Positions 7,464 through 16,023 of a DNA stretch of 34,413 bases are shown piece after piece. Where the stretch lies: contig CAYWGC010000033.1 of assembly GCA_964457755.1 (NCBI GenBank), forward strand, positions 1-34,413, read 5' to 3'. How positions within the stretch are numbered: position 1 is the first letter of the stretch; each line of letters starts with the position of its first letter. The translations under genes were made by a program, and so were the position numbers. The DNA comes from Tharpella sp964457755 (GTDB taxonomy: Bacteria > Desulfobacterota > Anaeroferrophillalia > Anaeroferrophillales > Tharpellaceae). The notes below the pieces were generated by a model. The model was given only the letters and a program-made list of their open reading frames with translations, made no database searches and was not told the DNA's origin.

Positions 7464-9176
7464 TTATCTATGATCTCTTTCGTCGGTATTGTCATTGCGG
7501 TTAAAGATATCCAGTTTGCGATCGTAAATTTTGCAGTTGACTCCGAAGATACCGAGGAGCGAATGGAAGATATGATCGTGCGAGATCGGTTGGTTTCTGT
7601 TTTCTTTAAGAGCTGCATAATTTAAATGATGGTTGCGGGCCAAGCTTTCTGAAAGCCAGGCGACGGCGGCGATATGTTTCTGTTCGTTAGGAGCTATGAA
7701 ATAGGGCAGGCTGTGCAGATAGATGCCGTTTTCGCCCAGCGATTCGCCGTGGTCTGACATGTAGAACAGGAAAGTGTCGTACTGTTCCGTATTTTTTTCA
7801 AGAAATTCGATGGTTTCAGACAGGAAATAGTCAGTGTAGAGGATGGTGTTGTCGTAGGCGTTAGTAAGCTCTTCCTGCAGACTTTTTTGTGGGGTATTGC
7901 TCTGGTATTCAGGGGAGAAGCGGCGAAATTTTTCAGGGTAACGTTTATAATAGGCCGGCCCGTGACTGCCTTTCTGGTGGAGTACGATGAGGTGGTTACA
8001 ATTTGGGTTACGGTCAACATATTTCTGTAAGTTAAAGAGCAATGACTCGTCGTAATATTCACCATCCCGGGCCAAGCCAAGTTCCTCGGCCTTTGGAACT
8101 GTCACGGACGAGATTTTTTCGTAGGGTACTCGCGTGGCCACGCCTTTGGAACTGGAGTTGTTGTCGCGCCACAAAACCTTGGTTCCCAGTCGTTGCAAGA
8201 GATCAAGGATATTCTCATAGGCAGCCGCTTTTTTAACGGAATAATGTTCTCTGGGCAGATGGGAAAACATGCAGGGCAGTGACTCTGCGGTTGAAGTTCC
8301 GCTAGAATAGGCTTGGGTGAAGCTTATTACATCTTTTGGGCTGAGCCCGGGGTTGGTGTTGCGGGCGTAGCCGTTCAGTGAGAAGTTCTGAGCTCTGGCG
8401 GACTCGCCGACAACAAAAATTCCTAGTAATTTTTTTAGCTGGAGAGTCTCCTTTTTAGCTAAAATGGCATCTTCAGCGATGGGTATGAGGGTTTGGGCAT
8501 GGGCCTGATTTATGCTGAAATATTTCTCGACTGAGTAGATAGCGTAGGTTGGGTTGATATACATTCGCAGATATTTATGCTGGCGGCCGATCAGGGCAAA
8601 ACTGCTGTAGTTGAGATAGATCGTCGCCCCGACTGTCAGAAAAATGGTGGCGATGGTGAGCAGGTTGGTTGCCATTTGGCGTAATGGCTTTTTCCACGTA
8701 ATCCGGGTGCCGGCGATGATCAGCGTCGGTAGACCGGCAAAAATCAGCATATGTAAGGCGAAACCAAAGCTGTAAAGTTCTCGGGCCTCCTGGATGTCGG
8801 TTTCAATTATATTACTGATCATATTATAATCGATCACGACACCATATTTGAGGCTGTAGTAAGATATGGTTGAGGCCAGAAGAAAGCTGGAAATGAGGAC
8901 TGTCTTGAAAATGTAGGGGTAGCTGCAGAGGGAAAAGAACGTGAAAAAGATACCGCTTATGACGATGCCGGTGCCGATCAGGAAAGCGGCGTTGCTGCTG
9001 ACTGATACATCCGGTAGGTTCAGGAGTTGCTGCCAGAAAGAGAGATTGTAGGCAGTCGCCAGCAGGAGGGCTGAAAACAGGGCAATAAGCGTTACGTTGC
9101 CATTAAGGGTGAAGGCCGAAAGAGCGTTGCTTCTTTTTTTCTGCAGCTTAAAAATTTCTGTTAGTTTTACATTCAT
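7464..9176 (-). CDS. eptA: EptA-family phosphoethanolamine transferase
   Basis: This 570-residue protein has five N-terminal transmembrane helices (about residues 25-190, the DUF1705/EptA_B_N region) and a periplasmic sulfatase-fold domain. The catalytic set of the EptA/MCR family is complete: VVGESAR with metal ligand E258, SSGTSTAESLPCMFS with nucleophile T294, HQKGSHGP with H400 and H405, and SDHGES with D475 and H476. The enzyme should transfer phosphoethanolamine from phosphatidylethanolamine to lipid A or a related periplasmic acceptor, lowering surface charge. In MCR-type enzymes the residue after the glutamate is usually Thr; here it is Ser. The gene follows a promoter with four 11-bp-spaced operator repeats and is first in the operon carrying the two-component genes, matching the PmrAB-EptA arrangement. 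The lipid A target is inference. Confidence 0.92.
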   Translation of the reverse strand: MNVKLTEIFKLQKKRSNALSAFTLNGNVTLIALFSALLLATAYNLSFWQQLLNLPDVSVSSNAAFLIGTGIVISGIFFTFFSLCSYPYIFKTVLISSFLLASTISYYSLKYGVVIDYNMISNIIETDIQEARELYSFGFALHMLIFAGLPTLIIAGTRITWKKPLRQMATNLLTIATIFLTVGATIYLNYSSFALIGRQHKYLRMYINPTYAIYSVEKYFSINQAHAQTLIPIAEDAILAKKETLQLKKLLGIFVVGESARAQNFSLNGYARNTNPGLSPKDVISFTQAYSSGTSTAESLPCMFSHLPREHYSVKKAAAYENILDLLQRLGTKVLWRDNNSSSKGVATRVPYEKISSVTVPKAEELGLARDGEYYDESLLFNLQKYVDRNPNCNHLIVLHQKGSHGPAYYKRYPEKFRRFSPEYQSNTPQKSLQEELTNAYDNTILYTDYFLSETIEFLEKNTEQYDTFLFYMSDHGESLGENGIYLHSLPYFIAPNEQKHIAAVAWLSESLARNHHLNYAALKENRNQPISHDHIFHSLLGIFGVNCKIYDRKLDIFNRNDNTDERDHR

Positions 9177-9209
9177 CTTTTATTGTCTGGGTCGAGTTGT
9201 CAGTTGAGT

Positions 9210-9238
9210 ATTATAGTTTAAATCGGTTTATAATCCGT
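9210..9238 (-). promoter_or_regulatory. Predicted sigma-70-type promoter of the eptA operon
   Basis: On the minus strand a perfect TATAAT (-10) at 9210-9215 is preceded after 17 bases by ACGGAT (9233-9238), a poor -35. A good -10 with a poor -35 is typical of activator-dependent promoters. The operator repeats end five bases upstream of the -35. The start codon is at 9176. Confidence 0.6.
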
Positions 9239-9243
9239 CTATT

Positions 9244-9282
9244 ATGAAGGGTTCGTGAAGGGTTTATGAAGATTTGATGAAG
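9244..9282 (-). promoter_or_regulatory. Four-fold response-regulator operator, CTTCA(T/C)-N5 repeats
   Basis: Read on the minus strand, CTTCAT, CTTCAT, CTTCAC and CTTCAT occur at plus coordinates 9277-9282, 9266-9271, 9255-9260 and 9244-9249, every 11 bp. This equals one helical turn and matches the architecture of OmpR/PmrA-class operators (PmrA box: hexamer, five-base spacer, hexamer). It lies immediately upstream of the -35 of the eptA promoter, in the place of an activator site. The regulator encoded at 4524-5201 is the obvious candidate ligand. Confidence 0.75.
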
Positions 9283-9470
9283 AGAGATTGTTTCTAGTTT
9301 ATCAGGCTAGTCGTAGTGATTTTTTTGAGGGTATCCAGGTGGGAGGGCCGGGCAACTTCAGTTTCTTTGATATTGGAGCAACTTTGGATGGAATCGGGGA
9401 GTGCAGTGAGACCGCCGTAACAGTGGCATCAAGAATAGATTGGGGAAGGGAAGAGTTTTTTCGGTTGAAA

Positions 9471-11468
9471 TTATACTCCGCAGCGATTTGTTAGTAGGGC
9501 GTCCATCGCGGTCTGGACGTAGGCCTTCAAGGTTGATTCCATATCAGTTGTGACGGGTTTATTATCGTAGATTTCAGCCTCGGCCTGCGGGTAGAGTTGG
9601 TAATGGTAAAGTTGTGAGTTGTGGCCGTCCGGAAGGTGGATAAGGATACGGTCGCCACTCAACATGGCGACCGTGGGGTCGCTGCCGGAGGGTTTAATGA
9701 TGCCGAAACCGGGGTCGTCGGCAGCTGTGTTCAGGAGGTTGCGGCCCCAGCAATGGTGGAGAAATGGTTTGCCTAAAAGTCCCATGATTGTCGGCACGAC
9801 ATCAACTTGGGTACTGACAATCGAGCGCTTGGAACCGTATTGTTCCTGGAGGCCGGGAGCCAGCAGGAGGAGGGGGACATGAAAGCGTAAGAGCTCAATC
9901 TCGGTCAGCTGCTGCGGGATACAGAAGCCGTGATCCCCGAGCAGTACAAAAAGGGTTTCATTAAAGTAGGAGGATTTTTTCGCTTTGGCAAAAAATTGTC
10001 CCAGGGCCCAGTCGGCATAGCGCATTGCCGTCAAGTGGCCATTCAATGAACCATGGCCGCTGACTTTGGCGATCGGTAAAGGTTCGGGAATCGTAAAGGG
10101 CAGGTGATTGGAGAGGGTTTGGAGAATGGCAAAAAAGGGTTTATCAGGGGATAGTTTTTCCAGCTCCTGATGAGCTCGGTTGAACATTTCATTATCAGAA
10201 ACGCCCCAGGTCGGGTCAATGAATTTTGGATTGTCGTAATCGAAACGGCCGATAAATTCAGTCATTCCCTGGTTGCGGAAAAAACCTTCCTGATTGTCCC
10301 AGGCAAAGTCGCCGTTATAGACATAGGTACTCTGGTAATTTCTTTTTCTGAGAAGTTCAGCCAGCCCCGAAAAGCCGGTCGCGCCCTGGGGTTGTTGCAT
10401 CAGGGTCTCAAAGCCGGGCAGATTGGGGAAACCGGCCAGTGAGGCAAAGATACCTTGATGGGTGTGGGTGCCGTTGGAAAAGAAGTGATCGAAAAGCACC
10501 CCTTTTTCAGCCAAGTGGTCAAATTCAGGGGTTATCCCGTTTTGTTTTCCGCTGGCCCCGACATATTGGGCTGAAAAACTCTCCATCATAATGACGACGA
10601 CATTTTTTATGGTTGTCTTGGTGGGTTGGGGCTGGTGCTCTCTTTTAAGCGGCATATTCTCCGCTTCTATGAGGTTGTCTCCGGTCTGCAGTAATAATCT
10701 TCGAGTTTTATCGAGGGCTGTGGCTGGGGGCATGACCCGAAGCCATTTCTTGCGACTTTTCTGCTTTTTAACGTCGAGTGCCGCCTTGATCAAGGTGTAG
10801 ATGCCGTTTAAGGCGAGATGGTTGGCGAAGAGGTGGGTCGAATGGTAGGCATCCCCCCAGCGTAGCGGGGGCCCGGAACGGAGAGTTCCGCGGCAGGCAA
10901 TTGCATGCAAGGCTAGTAGGGGCATGAAAACCAGCAGGCGTTGGTAGAGGGCTCCCTGATTGTTGGTATTGATAATTATGGCAGCCTGGGCATTGCTGAC
11001 GAGAAAACCGGCAATCATCAGAGCTATGATGATTATCCATAAGCCCAGATAGCGCAAAACCGGACAGCCGTGCCAGATCATGCTGGTAACGGTTTTGGGA
11101 TCTTCTTTGATGTAATCGAAGACCAGGCTGTTGAGACGGGTGTGAAACTGGCGATAGAACTCAAGTTCAACAACACTTAAAAAAACAACAGCAGCGCAGA
11201 TGGCGCTACACCAGTAAAGGGGCAGTGAACGGTTGATCGAACTTTGAGGAAAGAACTGAATTATTATCGGGAGCAGCATTATAGCTCCGATAATAATCAT
11301 ATCGAAACGGCAGCCGATAGCAAAAGAGCGGACAATATCTTTTGCCGGGATCGCGGTCGAGAGCTCGCGGTTATGCAGTAACAGCAAGAGCCGCATGAAC
11401 GAGAGGGTAAGCAACAAAACTGTTGTCAGACTGAGAATAAACCTGAGATTGGCGAGAATGATTGTCAT
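9471..11468 (-). CDS. LtaS/MdoB-type membrane sulfatase-fold phosphotransferase (distal copy)
   Basis: This 665-residue protein has the same plan as the gene at 5198: about five transmembrane helices to residue 195, then a periplasmic alkaline-phosphatase-fold domain. Active-site elements are IMMES with E296, SNGTHTH with nucleophile T334, SNHLPF (N454, H455) and the metal pair D512-H513 in GDHGF. It is clearly a paralogue of, but quite different from, the proximal copy, so the two may act on different acceptors or form a pair such as primase and polymerase, as in LtaP/LtaS systems. It is separated from eptA by 294 bp and has its own two-hexamer operator 200 bp upstream. AAGG precedes the ATG at a slightly long distance. 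The substrate is unknown. Confidence 0.9.
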   Translation of the reverse strand: MTIILANLRFILSLTTVLLLTLSFMRLLLLLHNRELSTAIPAKDIVRSFAIGCRFDMIIIGAIMLLPIIIQFFPQSSINRSLPLYWCSAICAAVVFLSVVELEFYRQFHTRLNSLVFDYIKEDPKTVTSMIWHGCPVLRYLGLWIIIIALMIAGFLVSNAQAAIIINTNNQGALYQRLLVFMPLLALHAIACRGTLRSGPPLRWGDAYHSTHLFANHLALNGIYTLIKAALDVKKQKSRKKWLRVMPPATALDKTRRLLLQTGDNLIEAENMPLKREHQPQPTKTTIKNVVVIMMESFSAQYVGASGKQNGITPEFDHLAEKGVLFDHFFSNGTHTHQGIFASLAGFPNLPGFETLMQQPQGATGFSGLAELLRKRNYQSTYVYNGDFAWDNQEGFFRNQGMTEFIGRFDYDNPKFIDPTWGVSDNEMFNRAHQELEKLSPDKPFFAILQTLSNHLPFTIPEPLPIAKVSGHGSLNGHLTAMRYADWALGQFFAKAKKSSYFNETLFVLLGDHGFCIPQQLTEIELLRFHVPLLLLAPGLQEQYGSKRSIVSTQVDVVPTIMGLLGKPFLHHCWGRNLLNTAADDPGFGIIKPSGSDPTVAMLSGDRILIHLPDGHNSQLYHYQLYPQAEAEIYDNKPVTTDMESTLKAYVQTAMDALLTNRCGV

Positions 11469-11522
11469 AACATGCGCCTTGACTGAGTGGAGTCCCGGTT
11501 GTTGCGAAAGCTGCAGTAGAGC

Positions 11523-11660
11523 CTATTTTTGTAAAACATAGGTCCGCCACATAGAGTAGCCCGGAAGCAGACCGTAATAGGTTGCGATCGTAAACCCGGT
11601 GCGGTAGAACTCCGGCTCAATATCCTCCCTTTTGATTTGTTGATGGGTCACTTTTAACAT
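11523..11660 (-). CDS. Possible 45-residue small protein upstream of the distal LtaS-type gene
   Basis: An open frame of 45 codons starts at ATG 11660 and ends at TAG 11523. It has plausible codon use and a tail GFTIATYYGLLPGYSMWRTY that looks like real protein, amphipathic and aromatic-rich. It lies between the two-hexamer operator (11668-11684) and the LtaS-type gene (11468), so it would share that transcript. No convincing Shine-Dalgarno precedes it. It may be a small protein, a leader peptide or the tail of a deleted gene. I do not recognise the sequence. Confidence 0.35.
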   Translation of the reverse strand: MLKVTHQQIKREDIEPEFYRTGFTIATYYGLLPGYSMWRTYVLQK

Positions 11661-11667
11661 GTCGTTT

Positions 11668-11684
11668 ATGAAGGAATTGTGAAG
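11668..11684 (-). promoter_or_regulatory. Two-hexamer response-regulator operator upstream of the distal LtaS-type gene
   Basis: On the minus strand CTTCAC (plus 11679-11684), AATTC and CTTCAT (plus 11668-11673) repeat the motif and exact 11-bp spacing of the four-fold operator at 9244-9282. It lies 7 bp before the 45-codon frame and about 200 bp before the LtaS-type gene. No clear -10 could be placed. Confidence 0.6.
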
Positions 11685-12029
11685 TTTCAGAAAAATAATT
11701 AGGCTGGGCGGGGAGATCTTTTTGATTTTGCGTTATGGTACTGCAGCGTTTACATGGTGGCCAACTTTTTCTGTTTTTATAGAGTATTTCGTGTTATTTA
11801 GCGGGCCGATTTTACCTTTTGACTGACTTATTTAAAGGGTGTGACATCTAACGCTCTACTTTAAATTTTTGTAACTATTCAGATAACCCGTAAATTCAGG
11901 GTACACAATCCCGATTTCCTTCGGAGAATCAGGTTATGTCCCCAGGATTTGCTGAATTTCATCACTATTAAGGTACTTCTCTACTTACGCTGAACAGTTA
12001 CAAATTTTTTAACAATAAAAGAGAAATTG
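11685..12029. other. Intergenic region between divergent genes, no gene seen
   Basis: AT-rich, with no open frame of coding quality on either strand. It must hold the promoter of the gene at 12030 and the upstream part of the minus-strand promoter. A weak inverted segment (GATTTCCTTCGGAGAATC, 11912-11929) could fold but has no T tract. Nothing further can be supported. Confidence 0.5.
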
Positions 12030-12707
12030 ATGAAACCTTGGAAACTGCTTGATAGCGTTCAAATACCTGGAAATGGGGGTGAACTTCAGCTCTCCCAGCG
12101 TGATACGGAATTTTCGATCAGTGTCGTCGGTGAAGGTATCCTGATGGGTTCGCGGGCGCATGGTTCGGAAGATGCACTGGCTCGACTGACTTGCAGTAAA
12201 ATTGCTGGTCGGGTTCAGCCCCGGGTGCTGATTGGGGGGTTGGGTATGGGTTTTACGTTGGCGGCGGCCCTGCATCATCTTGGTGCCAATGCCGAGGTCG
12301 TGGTGGCCGAACTGATTCCGGCTGTAGTCAGCTGGAACCGGGGGCCTCTCGGTGAACGTGCCGGATATCCACTTGCCGATGAACGCGCTATAGTTCGTGA
12401 GGGGGATGTTGCTAAAATCCTGAAGAGTGAACGGCAGGCTTATGATGCGATCTTGCTTGATGTTGATAATGGCCCGGCGGGGATGACGCGCAAAAAAAAT
12501 AACTGGCTCTATACAATGGATGGTTTGACGGCATCATATACGGCGTTAAAGCCGCAGGGCCTGCTGGCGGTGTGGTCGGCTGGTCCGGATCGCAGTTTTA
12601 CAGAGCGTTTGCGCAAAATCGGCTTTAAGGTCAATCAGGCTCGGGTGCGGGAGCATGATAACAAAGGTGAGCTGCATACGATCTGGTTGGCGGAGAGTGG
12701 TCCGTGA
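12030..12707 (+). CDS. Spermidine-synthase-like SAM-dependent methyltransferase-fold protein
   Basis: This is a 225-residue protein with the Rossmann-like fold of the spermine/spermidine synthase superfamily. VLIGGLGMGFTLAAAL near residues 69-84 is the glycine-rich nucleotide loop, VVVAELIPAVVSWNR near 95-109 carries the acidic residue that binds the ligand ribose, and AILLDVDNGP near 144-153 is the post-strand-4 motif. The N-terminal beta domain of true spermidine synthases is very short, so polyamine synthesis is not assured; family members with this short form are often annotated only as spermidine synthase-like. I chose ATG 12030 over TTG 12027. The gene stands alone between divergent and convergent units. 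Confidence 0.75.
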   Translation: MKPWKLLDSVQIPGNGGELQLSQRDTEFSISVVGEGILMGSRAHGSEDALARLTCSKIAGRVQPRVLIGGLGMGFTLAAALHHLGANAEVVVAELIPAVVSWNRGPLGERAGYPLADERAIVREGDVAKILKSERQAYDAILLDVDNGPAGMTRKKNNWLYTMDGLTASYTALKPQGLLAVWSAGPDRSFTERLRKIGFKVNQARVREHDNKGELHTIWLAESGP

Positions 12708-12718
12708 TTGTTTGAATC

Positions 12719-12769
12719 AAGCTTGGGGCGGTTGGCTTCGTTAGATCGGGGCCGCCCCTTATGAAGCTT
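12719..12769. terminator. Imperfect GC-rich hairpin after the methyltransferase-fold gene
   Basis: GGGGCGG (12725-12731) pairs with CCGCCCC (12752-12758) and the outer AAGCTT copies (12719-12724, 12764-12769) can extend the stem with a bulge. There is no good T tract on either side, so termination is possible but not certain. It sits 12 bases past the stop at 12707. Confidence 0.45.
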
Positions 12770-12917
12770 TCTACAATATTGTATCGTTGTTAATTGTTGT
12801 CCTGAAATTAGAGGGTCACTCTCTTTTTGTTGCTTTTCCCGCTTTCAGAAAACCCCTGCCGTTGTTTTCTTTTTTACTTCCGTTGCATTTGTAGTTCATT
12901 CGCAATTAAGGATCTCT

Positions 12918-13678
<761 letters not shown>

Positions 13679-13682
<4 letters not shown>

Positions 13683-14755
13683 TGCTGGCCCTTCTGTCTC
13701 CGGGCTAACAGATAGAGAAAAAGCGGGGCCCCCGCAAAAGAGGTGAGGATGCCGACCGGGAGAACGGTCGGGGCCATGACGCTTCGGGCGAGAAGGTCGG
13801 CGGCGAGCAGTAAAACGGCCCCAGCCAGGGCCGAATAGGGAATCAGATAGCGGTAATCCTGTCCCACCAGAGGGCGCATCAGGTGCGGAGCAATGAGGCC
13901 GACAAACCCGATAATGCCTAAAAAAGCGATGGTTATCGCAGCTAAGAGGGCGCTGATGATCAGGGTTGTCAGGCGCAGGACACCGACCCGAACCCCTAAG
14001 CTGGCCGCAGTTTCATCACCCCAGAGCAGGGCGTTGAAACTCCAGCCCTGGCGCCAAAGATAGAGGAGGGCTGGAACCAGCAGGGCCAGCATCAGAAAAA
14101 GATCACGCCAACGGGCCTTGCTAAGGTCGCCAAAGGTCCAGAAGACCGTACCGGCAACTTCGATATCAGTCGCGAAATATTGTAAAAGCATTGTTACCGC
14201 GCCAAAAAAAGCGCTCAAAGCAACCCCTGCGAGAATCATCGATTCGGGACTGATGTCGCGAAAAAAAGCGAGCATAGTTAAAACTGCAACTGTTAGAAGG
14301 GCTCCGCTGAAGGCCGCCAGAACAATAATATAGGGGGCTAGATAGGTTGGGATAAGGCTTGCGGCAGATGGCAAACCTGCCCCTAAAACAATAATCGCAA
14401 AAGCGGCCCCGCAGGCGGCCCCTTGGGATACCCCAAGGGTGAAGGGTGAGGCCAGAGGGTTGCGCAAAACATTCTGCATGGCGGCACCGGAGCAGCCGAG
14501 AGCGGCGCCGGCAACCAGGGCCGCCAGGGCTCTGGGGAGACGGATTTGGTGGATGACATGGGTCAGTAGAGGGTCGCTGCTCTTGCCGCCTAAGGTTTCT
14601 GCCAGGAGTGGCCAGGAGATCTTATAGGTGCCGATTTTGAGCGAAAGCAGAAACAGGCAGATGAGGCTCAAACAGAGCAATAGCCCGCCCCAGTTACGCC
14701 ATCCCAGTCGTTTCTGATAGGTCTTGATAGTTGTTGAGTTTGCAACTGGTTCCAT
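13679..14755 (-). CDS. FecCD-type ABC importer permease
   Basis: This is a 358-residue FecCD/BtuC-family permease with about ten membrane segments; signatures are HQIRLPRALAALVAGAALG with GAAMQNVLRNPLASP near residues 60-100, and GFVGLIAPHLMRPLVG near 275-290, the loop contacting the ATPase. I chose ATG 14755, which overlaps the TGA of the binding protein gene by one base (TGATG), over an upstream ATG at 14782 inside that gene. It forms a homodimeric channel for the substrate carried by the periplasmic protein encoded just upstream, and its stop overlaps the ATPase start by four bases. Confidence 0.92.
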
Positions 14756-15828
14756 CAGCGGCAGGCAACGTTTTTGAGGCAAAATGGTTGATAGGCCGGC
14801 AGGCTCGCAATATTAATTTTCAGATCCAGAAAGAAAGCGAAGATTTCAGTAATTTTTTTCTCGACGGTGAGTCTCTTGAAAGTTTGTGGATAGAGCTTGT
14901 TGCCGATATAATAAGCGTTGGCCAGAGCGCTTTCAAGATTGGTGTTGTACTGGTTGTAGGGGAGGAGTGAGTAGATCTGTTTCAGTCTTACCGCCTGCAG
15001 CAGTTGGTAGAAATTCTGATTTTCGAGATATTCACGGCTGATCAGATGAGCGCTGCTGTGATCGATAAAGATGATCTCTGGGTTCCACTTTAACAGCCTC
15101 TCCTTATCAATAAAAAGGTGGCCTTGGGCCGGGTGGTTGCCAGCAACATTGTTGGCTTTGACCAAGGAGCCTGGGAAATAGTCCTCTTCGGTACTTTCAA
15201 GTCCGTGAATGCCCTTATAAGCCAGGCCCCCAAAATAGGCAGTCGGGGAAGAGGTTTGGGCTGCTGCAGTTTTCTCGCCCAGCTCTTTTTGGGAGTTTTC
15301 AAGGTAGAGTGCAATCTCTCGGGCTCTTTCCTGACGATCAAGAATTTCTCCCATCAATTTCAGAGACTGCAGGGCCTCTTCGCGCCAGACACCAAGTTTG
15401 CCATAGCTTAAAATGATTGTTGGAATCCCGGTTTTGGCCTGCAGATTTTCGATTTGGCCGCGATCAAGGCCGATTGAGAAGATCACCTGGGCTTGGCAGG
15501 CGAGCACGGTTTCAAGATCCGGCAGTTTGCCTGGGCCGCCGCTGCCGACCTGGGGTAGATGGGCAATGTGAGTGGCACTGACATCGGAATAGGGGCGAAA
15601 GAAGGGGGGCAAGGATTTTGTTTCAATCGTCTCAATGCCGACCACTTTGTCAAGGGCTTTCAGATAAACTACCAGGCGCAGGGTTCCCGGTCCCAGGGCC
15701 ACGATGCGGTCAACCTTCTCCGGAACCGTGATTGTGCGACCGGCCAGATCAACAACTTCTCGAGCTTGGGCTGGAGCGATGCAAAGCATGGGGAAAATCA
15801 GTATGAAAAAAATCTTGGAAATTTTCAT
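14755..15828 (-). CDS. Class III periplasmic substrate-binding protein (FecB/MolA-like)
   Basis: This 357-residue protein has a signal peptide (MKISKIFFILIFPMLCIAPAQA) and the class III binding-protein plan: VVDLAGRTITVP near residue 25 and two lobes joined by a helix. Features such as GGLAYKGIHGLEST near residues 198-211, ANNVAGN, LKWNPEIIFID and YNQYNTNLESALANAYY near 300-316 resemble, from memory, the binding proteins of molybdate/tungstate importers of the MolABC type more than typical siderophore or cobalamin carriers. That ligand call is inference. There is no lipobox, so it should be soluble in the periplasm. It sits between the TonB receptor and permease genes. A 195-bp gap precedes it, containing a partial dispersed repeat. 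Confidence 0.88.
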   Translation of the reverse strand: MKISKIFFILIFPMLCIAPAQAREVVDLAGRTITVPEKVDRIVALGPGTLRLVVYLKALDKVVGIETIETKSLPPFFRPYSDVSATHIAHLPQVGSGGPGKLPDLETVLACQAQVIFSIGLDRGQIENLQAKTGIPTIILSYGKLGVWREEALQSLKLMGEILDRQERAREIALYLENSQKELGEKTAAAQTSSPTAYFGGLAYKGIHGLESTEEDYFPGSLVKANNVAGNHPAQGHLFIDKERLLKWNPEIIFIDHSSAHLISREYLENQNFYQLLQAVRLKQIYSLLPYNQYNTNLESALANAYYIGNKLYPQTFKRLTVEKKITEIFAFFLDLKINIASLPAYQPFCLKNVACR

Positions 15829-15856
15829 GATTACATTAACCTGTGGAGGTTTGGTA

Positions 15857-15890
15857 GATTGCTTCGCCCTCTTTTATGGGGTCAAAGCTT
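15857..15890 (+). repeat. Partial copy of the 66-bp dispersed repeat
   Basis: ATTGCTTCGCCCTCTTTTATGGGGTCA closely follows the first half of the repeat at 26998-27063 (CATCGCTTCGCCCTCATGGACGGGGTCA). It lies in the 195-bp gap between the TonB receptor gene and the binding protein gene. Confidence 0.5.
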
Positions 15891-16023
15891 GACAAAGGCT
15901 GTTCGAGGTGCAGGGGCTCAAACAAATAATTTAATACGCCATTGTCCTGCATTGACCCCGCCTGCGGAGGCTTGGAAAAGGCTGAAACCTTTGATGGCAC
16001 TGTCTGCTGTTGGTTAAATATTT

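Noticed and set aside
9288..9494. 68-codon plus-strand frame in the gap between eptA and the distal LtaS-type gene
   Set aside because: It overlaps the 3' end of the LtaS-type gene, has no ribosome site and no recognisable features.
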